DNA of 64,000 nucleotides from Doryteuthis pealeii (GCA_023376005.1 CM042143.1:82874930-82938929); one strand, 5' to 3'; positions 42,967-53,829 are shown, numbered from the stretch's first letter. Numbers and translations: made by a program. The notes: generated by a model not told the origin, from the sequence alone.

Positions 42967-43890
42967 ACCTGTAAAAGAGTGGTGGAAGCTCTTTTCTCAA
43001 CGCCATCTAGCACATTATTGCTAAAGTTCAACCCCTCCTCATCGTGGCAGGGTCATGTAAACTTAGTAGTGTCATCGGGAAATTTAAAATTAATTAAATT
43101 GGTTATTTAAGGTAAAATTTTTGTTGAAAAGTAACATAATGAGCATCAGTCAAAAAAGCAAAATAATATTACATATGTAATTTATTTTTAATAAATTTTA
43201 AACATTAAATTAACTTGAAAGTTTTACAAAAAATGACATAAGACTTTACTAACGACCTAAGTGAAGTATTATTAAAAGTTTTTTTTAAAAAATTTATAAG
43301 TTTCTTCTTAGAAATCAATAACAAAAAACATTAAATACACTGCGTACATAAAAATTACTAACTTGTTGATATCAATTTAAATAAAATATCTTTCCAAATA
43401 TGTTCCAAAACTGCAGAAAAATTAAACACTCTAAAAAATTATCGTGGTTTTGTTTACAAAAGAATTGGGCAGTAAACTACGGTGACCCACATTGATAAAG
43501 AAAAAAAAAATTATCTGATTTTAATAAAATTTTCTGTGTTGACTTATTAATCAATGAATTCTTTCTTTTAAATTTCTGAATCGTTTCAATCAAAAGATTC
43601 AATCGAAATAAATTAAAATTCTTTAAAATTAATATTACTGTTTGTGCATCCATCCACGTCTTGGGAGCAACAATTTATATATCTAATTAATAGATAAAAT
43701 TCATTTAAAATATTAATCACTCAATTTCTTTTTTAAATTTCATATTTTTAGATTTTAAAAACAAATAATTACTTAATAACAAGCCTACTATAGTATGGTT
43801 ATCTAATAATTTTTGGAGAAAACTCAATTGAAAAGTTAGGCCCCTACCCTTTTAAACAGAACATGAACAAATATCAATGTATAAATTTTT
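42967..43890. other. Unassigned AT-rich region
   Basis: Very AT-rich with no coding signal, SINE or Helitron fragments. Confidence 0.5.
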
Positions 43891-43955
43891 CAAAAGAACC
43901 ATACAAAATTCTGCTAAAAAATGTCAATATTATGACACTCTTTAGCAGAGTTTAG

Positions 43956-44391
43956 TAGTCATGGTTCTTTTACTAAAATATTCTGTATTGAAACTTATAA
44001 AAATCTTCTGATATAATTATTCAGACTTATCTTTAGGTACCACCAAAATACGTCACGTGATCAGTTTAGGCCATATTGAAGGAAAAAACGTAAATATTTT
44101 TGAACTTTTCTAAAAAAAAATCTCGCAAAAAAGAAATAACGAACATAAAGAGTTGTTACAAATAAAAACAGTTAATTCAAAGATCAAATTATCCGATTGG
44201 GAAAAAATTACTCACCATTATCTTGAAAAATAAGTAAAACAGTCTTTTTTGTTTGTTTGTTTTTTACAACAGAGTCAATTTCTTTATTGGTATTTTTTAG
44301 CAGAATTCTGTATTCATGGTTCTTTTACTAAAAAGCTCTGGCATCGAATCTTATAAAAATCTTATGATATTATTATTCAGACTTATCTTTA
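43956..44391. repeat. Direct repeat pair of about 80 bases
   Basis: CATGGTTCTTTTACTAAAA ... TTATAAAAATCTTCTGATA ... TTCAGACTTATCTTTA at 43962-44035 recurs at 44314-44391. The identity ends exactly where the GGTACCACC terminus begins at 44036. Confidence 0.6.
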
Positions 44392-44844
44392 TAGAAAAAA
44401 AAAGTAAAAATCGTTTTTTGTCGGTTCATTTTTTCATAATTCATAAAATAAAATAGACCTCGTAAAAAAATATTTCCCCTAATATATTTTAGAAAAAAAC
44501 TATTTCAGACATTTACATCAAAAGGTAAGTAATTATGGAAATTCTTGTGAAAATCGGACCATTAATTTATTTTTCATAGAATTTTTAAAAAGCCTCTAAT
44601 CATAACTTGTTTTTGGCTACGTTAAATTTCAATTAATTTAACGGTGCAAAAATGTAAACATTGTTTTTCGTTCATAATTTTCATTATTTTCGTAAACTGA
44701 AATTTAAAAAAAATCATCAGGAGTTTGTTTAATGTTTTTTTTCGAATGGACAAAAGATTTTCAAGATAATATGAATCTTTATGCAAGTTTCATTGTGTTA
44801 AATATAGGGGGGGGGTAAATTTCCCAGGGAAAATTGGTGGTACC
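44036..44844. mobile_element. Possible TIR element (GGTACCACC ends)
   Basis: Left end GGTACCACCAAAA and right end complement GGTACCACCAATTTT share 13 bases. No target duplication; the right flank has been replaced by (CA)n. AT-rich interior, no transposase. Confidence 0.45.

Positions 44845-44845
<1 letters not shown>

Positions 44846-44928
<83 letters not shown>
44846..44928. repeat. (CA)n(GATA)n microsatellite
   Basis: About 14 CA units followed by about 12 GATA units. An R5 arm (AAAGGGTATGAAAACACAC) follows directly. Confidence 0.9.
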
Positions 44929-45079
44929 AAGGGTATGAAAACACACAATATTGTTAAAATGAATATATTTTTATATCATTTTCATTGTATCAATAAACTT
45001 GTTAGAGTCGTGCATTTTTACTTAAGTTCAACCACGACATATCTGAAGTCATTGGTTCTCATGAAATGGGTAATATCCC

Positions 45080-45512
45080 ATTTGTATGTCATTTCTTAAG
45101 AGAGTGTGTCTTCGTTGTGGGGCCTCTCAGAAAAAGTTGGAGTTTAAAGTGTATTTTCTTAAAGTATTTTTCATAAAGAAGCTTCTTAAGTTGGGTCAAT
45201 GTGATGTCTCCCGCTGCCCCAGTAACTGGTGTTATACTAAGGCGGTAGATCTTCTTGAAGCGATGTCTCACTTTGTCTTCTTCCACTTAATCTGTTGTGA
45301 TCATTAACTGAACTCTAAGTTGAGTGAGGTCTGCCAGGTCATTCGTATTTCGCTGATTAGTTTAACGAAAAGTTGAAACTATTTTTTCACAGCTGGTAAA
45401 ATAACCTCTTTTAGCTCGTCATATTTCTTTGATGTCGGAACAAAAGCTTTAAGTTTTGCAACTGGCTCAAGTGGCAGCAACGATAAAGCATTGTCTAAGT
45501 TCGTCATCTTAA
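45080..45512 (-). pseudogene. Decayed coding-like segment
   Basis: On the minus strand, MTNLDNALSLLPLEPVAKLK followed by FVPTSKKYDELKE and a stop (about 45510-45382), then after frame changes MEEDKVRHRFKKIYRL (45286-45240). Residue use looks coding, but stops and shifts break it. Family unknown; probably a decayed transposon ORF. Confidence 0.3.
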
Positions 45513-46104
45513 GATTTAAAATCTATTTTTTCACGGACTAATCTGTGCTTCAGAAATAATAAATTAGCCAGTAGCTATTGATTGCATAAATACTGGGACT
45601 TCTATTAGCCAACCAAGGATGCAGAAGGAAAATCCTACGTTAGCACCGGGCATTTTTTTTTTAAAGTTGCATTCCACAGACTGGCCAAGTGAGAAAAAAA
45701 TGGCTGTGTTGAATGCCGAAAATATTCGATGGTTAGAGTCAAAGATTTTTGTTGCACTAAAAGATGCAGGTCTAGTCTAATATCGGCCTCACCTGGGTTT
45801 GTGAGTAAATTAATTAAACTGCCTTGTAAATATTAGTTATCTTCATGATACGCACTCCCGAAATTTTCAGCTTTTTTTTTTTTTAAGGAATGCTCACTTC
45901 AAATTATCAGCAGGAGCCAGCCTCATGCGCTCTTTTGATCTGCCTTTTTTCGGAAAAATAAATTTGTTTTACAACTGATTTCTTAAACAATTTTCTTTTT
46001 ACAATAAACAATTTGGGTCATTTTTCAATATATGCCTCAATTAACTTTTTTTAAAACAATGAATGAACTTTTTATTTTCGATAATGAAATTTGAAAACTT
46101 TTAT

Positions 46105-46305
46105 GGTAAAAATGCAGAATAGAGCACAAGAGATAATATCATTAAATTACGTATAAAAAGCATTACACTTCACGGAAATATCCGAAACTTTTCAGACGTT
46201 AGTATTAGGCTACTTCGGAAGTTTCCGACATCTAATGCCATTTATGTTAAATACGATTCTAATGATATCTCTTGGGCGCTATTTTGCATTTGTGCCATTT
46301 TTACC
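46105..46305. mobile_element. Palindromic TIR element (GGTAAAAATG)
   Basis: Left GGTAAAAATGCAGAATAGAG and right complement GGTAAAAATGGCACAAATGC, then both CAAGAGAT..ATCATT and a foldable interior (CGGAAATATCCGAAAC / CGGAAACTTCCG). No target duplication seen, so older than the other GG elements. Confidence 0.5.
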
Positions 46306-46503
46306 GTTCATTGTCGTGACTAAATTTATTTCGGGAGAAAAAAAATAGAAGACTTGAAGTCCATGGATCATTGGTCGGACAAAATGCTAAAGGGAAAAAG
46401 ATTCGGTCGGGATTATCAATCCAGAAATTCATTGTTCATAAAGATGGATTGTTGTTGTTGATATTGTTAACCTATTTTTCGATGCCGACGTCATTCGTTA
46501 TTA

Positions 46504-46617
46504 TGGATCCCTGTTCGACTTGAAAAACTGACCCAACGACAAAATATTTATCTACAAGTTAAACACATTGAAGAATCAGTTCAGAAAATTTTGATCAATA
46601 GTGGCGTGGTACATGAA
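46504..46617 (+). CDS. Candidate exon, unknown protein (partial)
   Basis: Frame from 46504 reads WIPVRLEKLTQRQNIYLQVK then HIEESVQKILINSGVVHE, ending at GAA followed by a consensus donor GTAAGT (46618-46623). Composition is coding-like and unlike the AT noise around. The frame is open back to 46471 but no acceptor AG lies between, so the 5' boundary is unresolved. The phase (0) does not match the next candidate exon. Could be an exon of the same gene with an unseen exon between, or a decayed piece. Confidence 0.4.
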
Positions 46618-47010
46618 GTAAGTTTTCAGACTTTTTTTTTCTGTTTTGAAGAATTCCAAGTTAATTCAAAGTTATCATCACCAATTAGAAACTCCGTAAT
46701 GTCTGTATCCAACTCCAGTTCGAAAAAAAAATGTACTTAATATCTCTGAAAAAAACAAACGTCAACGGTAATGTTTTTAAAAAATGTAGTACTTACCTTC
46801 ACAGTCCAGATAAGAATAAATTTCAGGCATTGTCTTCTTTTTATTTGTGAACTTTACGTACTGAAAAAAGAATCTACAACGTCTAATGTAGATAGGCGGC
46901 CATATCGACCCCCATACACACACCTAATGATGCCGAAGTCTCAGCAGGAAAAAAAAGATGTTTCTTATTTTTTAAATTTATTTATTTAGTTAAAAGTAAT
47001 TTTACAATAG

Positions 47011-47120
47011 ATAAAATAAACATAAAAAATCACCACTCAAACTTCTACAAAGTCATCGGCCAGATTCTTAACGTTAATGCAACTACCACCAACGAGACAA
47101 TCCCCCCTGATAAAATCTCG
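47011..47120 (+). CDS. Candidate exon of a glycosylated extracellular protein
   Basis: After an acceptor TTTTACAATAG (AG at 47009-47010), the frame reads KNHHSNFYKVIGQILNVNAT then TTNETIPPDKIS, ending exactly at donor GTAAGT (47121-47126). Sequons NAT and NET are present. Together with the next exon it resembles the helical-to-beta part of GAIN domains in adhesion GPCRs, but this is a resemblance only. Coding confidence is moderate, family confidence low. Confidence 0.5.
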
Positions 47121-47191
47121 GTAAGTCACTTAATTTTTTTTACTATAATGGAGGACGTGGATCGCCTTAAATATTGAAATTTTTCGGCTAG

Positions 47192-47349
47192 CCACGCAGA
47201 CAATTCAAGTCAATCGAATTACTTGGATTGTCAAACTCGACCACGTTCTCTCTCAACTCTACGTCCAACGTCACTTTCTTGCAATTCTATAATACTCACA
47301 TGAGTTCACCCTCACGAAATCAAACTTCTGCCAGGCGTTCGATTTTATA
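47192..47349 (+). CDS. Candidate terminal exon, sequon-rich
   Basis: After acceptor AATTTTTCGGCTAG (AG at 47190-47191), in phase with the previous donor, the frame reads PRRQFKSIELLGLSNSTTFS then LNSTSNVTFLQFYNTHMSS and stops at TAG 47347-47349. Three sequons (NST, NST, NVT). Splicing from 47120 to 47192 keeps one reading frame with five sequons in about 80 residues. The stop may be an allele, a true end or decay. A TATATAAAG box lies just downstream (47397-47405). Confidence 0.5.
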
Positions 47350-47396
47350 GTCATCCACCCCACTCCCACAAAATCTCTCACTTCCGGTGTACACTC

Positions 47397-47405
47397 TATA
47401 TAAAG
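47397..47405 (+). promoter_or_regulatory. TATA-box-like site
   Basis: TATATAAAG in a more GC-rich context (CTTCCGGTGTACACTC before, GAGAGACACTCTCGGGTGCC after). No coding region clearly follows, so its role is uncertain. Confidence 0.3.
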
Positions 47406-47889
47406 AGAGACACTCTCGGGTGCCACGAAGTTGTGAAATTTCCATCCGTTTTTATTTATTTTTAATTCGCCATAGTTGGTAGGTCTGGGTTTTTTTTAGG
47501 ATGTTCATTTCAAGATAAATATTGCTGACCGACACATTGAGGTCTTTTTTTTTAAAAAGATATATAATTTGACCGTTTGTAATTAAATTTTTTTTAATTA
47601 AAAATGTCCGCCTTTAACATTAGTTGATATTATCTATTGATGTTAATGGCCTCTATTGATAAAAAGGCACCTAATTGTGAACAGTTGACTAATTGACAAG
47701 ACAATGTCATTTTTAATACTAAATTAACAAAATATGAACTTTTGGGCAGCCATTTTGTATGTATGACGGCCATGTTGTATAACCGCAACATCTTCATAGT
47801 CGAGGAACAATCCTATTTTATTCCCTATTTTGAAAACTACTACTATATGAAATTTCATTAATTTATCTTTGGTGATAGTGGAGAAAATT

Positions 47890-48060
47890 TATTTTATTTA
47901 TGAAAGTTTTTTTTTTGTCGGGGTTGAAATCCCGATTTTTGCTTTCTATTGTTTTATCAAAGAAGATGGTCAGAGCCATGTGGGTTTTATGTTTCAATGC
48001 CAAGGTGAGGATCAACGTCATTCGCTGTGGGGTGAGACTGGAAAGTCTGTTAAATGAACA
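47890..48060 (+). other. Weak coding-like segment
   Basis: Frame reads FCFIKEDGQSHVGFMFQCQ region with AAG/GTGAGG donor-like site at about 48004. The FIKEDG...GFMFQC spacing recalls PTB domains. No acceptor and no second exon found. Treated as unproven. Confidence 0.2.
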
Positions 48061-48189
48061 GAGAAAAAAAAATTTTTTAAGTAAGACTTTTACCTTTTTT
48101 GTATCCCTTTCATATATTGCTTGTTCACAAAGCATTAGCATTTGTTTTATTCAATTTAGCACATAGTTTGGACTTTTATTGTTTTTGTA

Positions 48190-48594
48190 TATAAAAAGAT
48201 TACACTTATTTTAATTATATTTTAATTGGTTTCTACATAAGAATCATTCATAGGATTGATTTTAATATTTTGGAGAATAAAACAATATTAGAGATCAATA
48301 ACACCAAGTAATTATTTATTAGATCCCAGTTTTGTTAAAACCAGAATGCAAATTAACCACACCATATATTATGTAAAACTTTTTTTTAGTGATATATAAG
48401 ACACATAACAGGATTTTAAACTCACTAGGCTATTTTGAGTCAAATCCAACTCAGATTTTCCTAGGGACATTGTTAATAGATAAGATTTATTCTATGTATT
48501 AATGATTGTAACTATAAATTAAATACTCATTGATAAACTTACGCAATTCCTGAGGATATTGTGATGTAAGCAGTGATGTTTCACTGACACACAC
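48190..48594 (-). mobile_element. Helitron family H2, 3' end missing
   Basis: TACACTTATTTTAATTATAT, GAATCATTCATAGGATTGAT, GATCAATAACACCAAGTAAT, AATACTCATTGATAAACTTA are collinear with 3590-3990. The CTAG end is absent. Confidence 0.65.
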
Positions 48595-48602
48595 ACTCAG
48601 AA

Positions 48603-49222
48603 TTACAAAGTCACAAAAGGGCCAATATTATAGTAACAAAATGCAAAATGGGTTGCACTTCAAAATTAGGTCTCCAGACAAGATGTTATTGACTTCCCTA
48701 TTACTATTGCCCCACCCTTTGCATTGTGATGTTATAAATGCATAGATAAACACATAATGCTATGCCCCAACCCTTTTTATCATATATGTGCTAAAAGGCG
48801 GTGGCCGAGGGTCTTCATGTCCTGGGTATGATGTTAAACTCTATCTGATGGTAAGGTTCCAGTTCAGGAGGTTTAGGGAATGTGGAGCACCCCTTCATCA
48901 CCATTGCTCCCTAGTCCACTCTGACTTGGAGTGGTAGTACCTGTTAGGGTCTCATCTATGGGTTAAATAGAAAAATGTGTTTATAAAAAAAAATTGAATA
49001 TCCATTAAGAATGGATTTATTTCAAAATTTGTCAGCATTAAATGACCCACCGAGGTTGATATGCCGTAAAACAAAACAGTTACAGAATGGCCAATACAAT
49101 AGCAACAAAATGCAAAATGGGCTGCACTTCAAAATTAGGTCTCCAAACAAGTTGTTATTGACTTCCCTATTATTTTTGCCCCACCCTTTGCACTTTATAA
49201 ATGCATAAATAAACACATAAGG
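48603..49222. repeat. M copy between two 145-base direct repeats
   Basis: GCAAAATGGGTTGCACTTCA, AAATTAGGTCTCCAGACAAG, TTATTGACTTCCCTATTA, TAAATGCATAGATAAACACA at 48603-48758 recur at 49078-49222. Between them is an M copy. The repeats are too long for a target duplication. Confidence 0.65.
48760..49077 (+). mobile_element. M retroposon copy
   Basis: GCCCCAACCCTTTTTATCAT, GTCCTGGGTATGATGTTAAA, core, CATCTATGGGTTAAATAG, tail GCATTAAATGACCCACCGAG, GTTGATATGCCGTAAAAC. Confidence 0.75.
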
Positions 49223-49990
49223 CCACAAAAGTTTTTATAAGTTTTCTTTTTTAAGCGATTATGACTTGATGTTTATGTGAAAGGACAATAACGTTTGTAG
49301 GAGGAGGAGGAGGAGATTGACTAACGAAACGTCTTTTAAGTGGTGCATTGAAAACAGCAACAATATTTAAGACCTTCTTCAATCTTATCTGAAAAGAAGA
49401 CAAGACAAATTGAAGTAGTAACAGAGAGAAAGTGACAATGAAAAAAAAAAGAATATAAGTAAAGAAGGAGGAAAAAGTAAAAAAAGAAATTAATTTAAAA
49501 TGAATTGGGGGAGGGGCTAATAGAAAAGAAAGACCAATGAGCAAAAAAAAAAAGTGGTGAGAGTATAAATTAGACAATGAATGAAAAAGGGGACAGGGAT
49601 AAGTAGTTAAAAAAATATACAGGGATATAGCTAAAGATTTGGGGCCCTCGGGTAAAGTTGGTAGGGTTAGACGCCCCACCCCCCGACATTTACTGAGATT
49701 TGTTATTGTATAATGTTAGTAGAAATGCAGTAGATAAACAAAAGCTTTTTGGGGTCCCCACAGGCATTTTCAAATCATCACCTACCCCCTCCTTTAAATA
49801 ATAAGTTTTAAAGACTAGAGATTTAAAAACCAAACAAAAATAAAGGAAAGAGAAGAAACATTAGAGTTGTAAAATAAGTAACTAATAAAAGGAGAGAAAG
49901 AAAGAAAAATGTCTTTTTTGTGTGAGAAAGAAAGATCAAAGAAACATTGAAGTTGTGAATATAAGAAAAGATACAAAAAGTGAACAATAA
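49223..49990. other. Purine-rich unassigned region
   Basis: A/G-rich on the plus strand with GAAAGAAAG runs; C-run at 49676. No coding signal. Confidence 0.45.
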
Positions 49991-50337
49991 CTAGCAGGAC
50001 CTGTGGATATAGTTATTTACTTAGCTTAGATGGGACACAAGGTCAGAAGTATGGGGCACCCAGTGAGAATTGAACTCCCTAACAATGGTTTGCGAATCTT
50101 GCTTGCTATCCATTACACCACGTGAGGTGCCCGAAGGACCTGTGAATATACCACAGTATGATAATTTAATTATTACAATCTTTGATGTGTTTACTTAAAA
50201 GCTATTGCCAAATAGTTCAGTATGTAAGAAGTATAATAATCTTGATTTAACTCTCTCTCACTCTTTTTTTTTCTTTCCTTTTCATCTTTTCATTATGTTC
50301 GATTGAAACAGATAGCACCATCGCTTCAACATGCTCA

Positions 50338-50419
<82 letters not shown>

Positions 50420-50647
50420 CTGTGTAGCGTGTACTTTTTTCCCTTTATAATAACAAACGGAATGATTCATTATTTAGCTGAGGTGATGACACTCATAGGA
50501 AATAAGAATTTGGTGATTAAGTGACACCAGATAATCAGGATTTACATTTCATCTTGGATGATTTGGATGGTCTCATTTTTAACCAGAGGGTGTTGCAAGA
50601 TGATGGCAGTTGGAAGATTAAGGAACAAGTGTATTAATATAATAGAA
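49991..50647 (-). mobile_element. Helitron family H1 with nested S4
   Basis: Plus strand starts CTAGCAGGACCTGTGGATAT after A (49990), is broken by S4, resumes ACCTGTGAATATACCACAG, and continues through a long (CT)n tract (50345-50404) to TTAGCTGAGGTGATGACACT and the 5' region at about 50647. Confidence 0.75.
50011..50134 (-). mobile_element. S4 SINE nested in H1 with duplication
   Basis: Complement reads GGGCACCTCACGTGGTGTAA through GATTCTCACTGGGTGCCC to CTAAGTAAATAACT. Flanked by AGGACCTGTGGATAT (49996-50010) and AGGACCTGTGAATAT (50135-50149), 14 of 15 identical. Confidence 0.85.
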
Positions 50648-51014
50648 AGAGATTAGAAGGCAAAGATTGAATAAAGGAGGTGAGGAGAAAGAAATAGGGA
50701 CATGTGGAGAGAGTGAGAGAGAGAGGGAGAGTGTGAAAGGGAAGGGGACATAATGGAAAAGTAAGGAAGATGTGAGGGTGGAGGTGGGGTTGACAGTCAA
50801 CCTGAAAACTCAGTAGTAGCGAAATGTAAAAAAGGGAAGATACTAATAATCTGCTAATGTGTAATCACTTGTCTTGCAGAGACACCGAGTGAGTGTGTAT
50901 TAATGTGTCAATTGATTTATTTATATATCTACATAACAAAACAAGATTGCTGTTGACAAATTAGCTATGCACACACACCAGTAGGGATCACATGCTTGAA
51001 AAACTCATCACTTA

Positions 51015-51045
51015 GGTATGTGTGTGTGTGTGTGTGTGTGTGTGT
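51015..51045. repeat. (TG)n microsatellite
   Basis: About 14 TG units next to an S3 copy. Confidence 0.8.
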
Positions 51046-51067
51046 TTGAAAAAGAAAGAAAAAGGAC

Positions 51068-51260
51068 AATTAGTATTATTTGGACTATTGTCCTCATCTT
51101 CATTGTTTTCTGTACAACGTTTCGGCCGATGTGCCCTCCGGCCTTCTTCAGGTATTTCTTGTAGAACTTTAGAAGCTTCTTGAGAAAGTCGATGTCCGGC
51201 TGCATTTGTAATTTTAAGTGGACGACCTTGACGTTTTTTTGGTGCCATACGATTCAGGGT
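51068..51260 (-). mobile_element. S3-tail element with MAPKKRQGRP frame
   Basis: The S3 3' end is present, including the intact GC-rich hairpin at 51118-51153. Upstream on the minus strand the frame (51248 to 51012) starts MAPKKRQGRPLKITNAAGHR and passes through LSQEASKVLQEIPEEGRRAH into the SINE. The basic start, found once, may come from a partner LINE ORF1 or be chance; S3 copies elsewhere lack it. Confidence 0.55.
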
Positions 51261-51756
51261 CCTTTAGATAATTTCTCGCAACTGTTCGGTACCTCGACAG
51301 TTCTCTTGCAATGAAACCTATAGATTTTTCTTCCAGTTTATAGGCTGAAATTTGCCCTTTTTCATTTTCATTAAGGGGGGAGTTCCTAGGTATTTTGCAG
51401 TAACTGTATTCAATTATGAAATGTTTAAATAGGACTCACATGGCTTAAAATCATGATAAGAGTCCGTTTATAATCCACGCATGCACTTATTCTTCCTTTG
51501 GGATTCTGAAGTAAACCAGATATGCAAATTTTCAAAACTGTCTTATACTTATTTCCACCCTTGAAAACAAAGTTTCGTTAATTCTTTTTTTTTTTTTTTT
51601 TGTGGAAAGTTGTTATAAAATCGAATATTTATGCTAATACCATCGGATCTAGGTACCACACAAATTTTCAGAGGAATTTGTGCAGTAATAAGAAAATTAA
51701 CAATTTAATGGGGTGTCTTATACTCATTTCCACCACTGTATATTGCATATATTATA

Positions 51757-51758
<2 letters not shown>

Positions 51759-51793
<35 letters not shown>

Positions 51794-51883
51794 TTATTTA
51801 TTTATTTAAGTCACCAATACAAAGTTCGTCTTACCAATGGTTTCAGATGTTTATCTGTCATCAGAGATGTTGACTTTTTGAAA

Positions 51884-51917
<34 letters not shown>

Positions 51918-51935
51918 TATAAATATATATATATA
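51759..51935. repeat. (TA)n(TTTA)n and (TA)n microsatellites
   Basis: TA tract then TTTATTTATTTA (51759-51808), a short unique piece, then TA again (51891-51935). An S5/M tail fragment (GGCATTAAATAACCC, GGGTTGATATGCC) follows at 51944-51980. Confidence 0.75.
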
Positions 51936-51989
51936 AAGAGCTGGCATTAAATAACCCACAGGGTTGATATGCCATTATAGAAAACCAAA

Positions 51990-52490
51990 CCAGACCCTTT
52001 AAAAATCAATTTATTCTATATCCATGCTTATCATTAAAAAGAAAAAAAAACATTATTTTGATTTGTAAGAATGTCCAAAAAATATATTGATTTTTTTTTT
52101 TTTTAAAAGAATAAAAGCCATTTGTTTGTGTGAAATAAAACATTTGTTTATGCTATAAGCTAAAGTGAATGGGATTCAATAATTACAAATAAAAATTTGT
52201 AAAGAGCGAACTAATAGTGATGATGTGCATAGCAAAACACCCATTAAAAATAAACAAGATGGCACTTACTACTTTATTTTAAAAAAATCTATAGATAAAA
52301 ATAAATCTTGGTATCATTTTCCATTTGTCAGCAGTCGCCTGTTTCTTTGATAGGATTTATAGCACCATATTTTTTGTTCTGTCTTTTATTTAGATTGTTA
52401 ACATCAAACAATATGTTGTTGACTACATTTTCCCTAATAATCAATTTTGCTAAATGACAGGCAATGAATATTTTTGAACTATTGGATATT
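51990..52490. other. Unassigned AT-rich region
   Basis: No recognised repeat; an S3 3' end (GTATTATTTGGACTATTGTC) begins at 52494 and is cut off at about 52545. Confidence 0.45.
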
Positions 52491-52546
52491 TTGTATTTGT
52501 ATTATTTGGACTATTGTCCTCATCTTTATTGTTATATACACAATGC

Positions 52547-52950
52547 TAAATGGAGCAACTATTATGAGAAAGATTTAACCATGAACAACTACCTCTGTCC
52601 CATTATAGTTGTTACATTTTCAGATAAATTTCATACACTAAATGGAGCAACTATTATGGGACAAAGTGAGCCATGAATTGATGGATGTTATTGTCAAACT
52701 TTATGACACATGTGTGGATACTATTAAAACATGTATGTCTGTAGTACTTTAATGTTATACTTTTAAACCATCTAATTCAAAGGTTATAACATCAACAAAA
52801 AAAACAATGTACCTGGTAATTTAAGTACCAGTATAAACCCTATTCAGGTTATGAAGTTTCATAAAATGACAGATGAATAAGTTTCTATCTTTTGACAATT
52901 CTGTATGTAATGAGCTAAACTTATCCAGCTTATGATGTTTTATAAAATGA
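52547..52950. repeat. Local duplications
   Basis: CTAAATGGAGCAACTATTAT occurs at 52547 and 52639. A diverged 80-base tandem (TTATGAAGTTTCATAAAATG ... AATGAGCTA; TTATGATGTTTTATAAAATG ... TGTGAGCTA) covers about 52850-52995. Confidence 0.55.
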
Positions 52951-53089
52951 CAGATGGCCTCTAACTCTTCACAATGCTATACTTTGTGAGCTAGATTATA
53001 AACCATAAACAAATTAGTTAAGAGTGTAGATACACCAGTATTTATAAGGTTAGTTGCATGTTTCATGTTTCTTCCCAAACAAAAATGTG

Positions 53090-53255
53090 GGGTCTTGGGT
53101 ATGACATTAAACTGTATCTGATGATGAGGCTCTAGTCCTGGAACTCTGGAGAATGTAGAGTACCCCTTCATTGCCATTCCTCTCAGGTCCACACTGACTC
53201 TGGAGTAGTAGTACCTCTTATAGTTCCATCTATGAGTCAAATGGATTTGCTTGAA
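53090..53255 (+). mobile_element. M retroposon fragment (core only)
   Basis: GTCTTGGGTATGACATTAAA, GAATGTAGAGTACCCCTTCA, GTTCCATCTATGAGTCAAAT. Tail lost. Confidence 0.65.
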
Positions 53256-53260
53256 AATGA

Positions 53261-53610
53261 TTAGTATTAGATGTAAATACTTAAAACCATATAACTGTAT
53301 GCAAACAAATGATTATTATTAAACAGCAATAGTTGCTTGAAACCATATAACTATAAATTATTAGTATTAGATCTGAATACTTAAAACCATATAACTGTGT
53401 GCAAACAAATGATTATTATTAAACAGCAATAGTTGCTTGAAACCATATAACTATAAATTATTAGTATTAGATCTGAATACTTAAAACCATATAACTGTGT
53501 GCAAACAAATGATTATTATTAAACAGCAATAGTTGCTTGAAACCATATAACTATAAATTATTAGTATTAGATCTGAATATTTAAAACCATATAAATGTAG
53601 GCAAATAAAT
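53261..53610. repeat. 100-bp tandem array
   Basis: Units start TTAGTATTAGAT at 53261, 53361, 53461 and 53561, exactly 100 bases apart. Units 2 and 3 are identical over all 100 bases, unit 1 has three differences, unit 4 decays after about 35 bases. Within a unit AAAACCATATAACT and GAAACCATATAACT make a half-repeat. Confidence 0.9.
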
Positions 53611-53742
53611 TATATTTATCATTTCACTCCATGTGAGTTTTTCCCACTAGCACAAGCTAATGGTCTTTCACTGGAGTCTGAAGGACAAGTCTCCTCAGGT
53701 CTCCAGGACCCTTCTGATTATTCTAGCCGATTTCAACAATGC

Positions 53743-53829
53743 TGTTGTCTGGATATTATTATTTTAGACAAATAAAAAAAGGGTGTTGTCTGGATATTAT
53801 TATTTTAGACAAATAAAAAAAAAAAGGGA
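53743..53829. repeat. 41-bp tandem duplication
   Basis: TGTTGTCTGGATATTATTAT ... ACAAATAAAAAAAGGG at 53743 recurs at 53784 without change except for A-run length. Confidence 0.85.

Noticed and set aside
47863..48141. PTB-domain-like exon near 47890-48060
   Set aside because: Only a short pattern resemblance (FIKEDG...FQC), no acceptor site and overlapping frames on both strands; kept only as a weak feature.
53261..53610. CRISPR-like array
   Set aside because: A plain 100-bp tandem array with no repeat-spacer structure, in a eukaryotic sequence.
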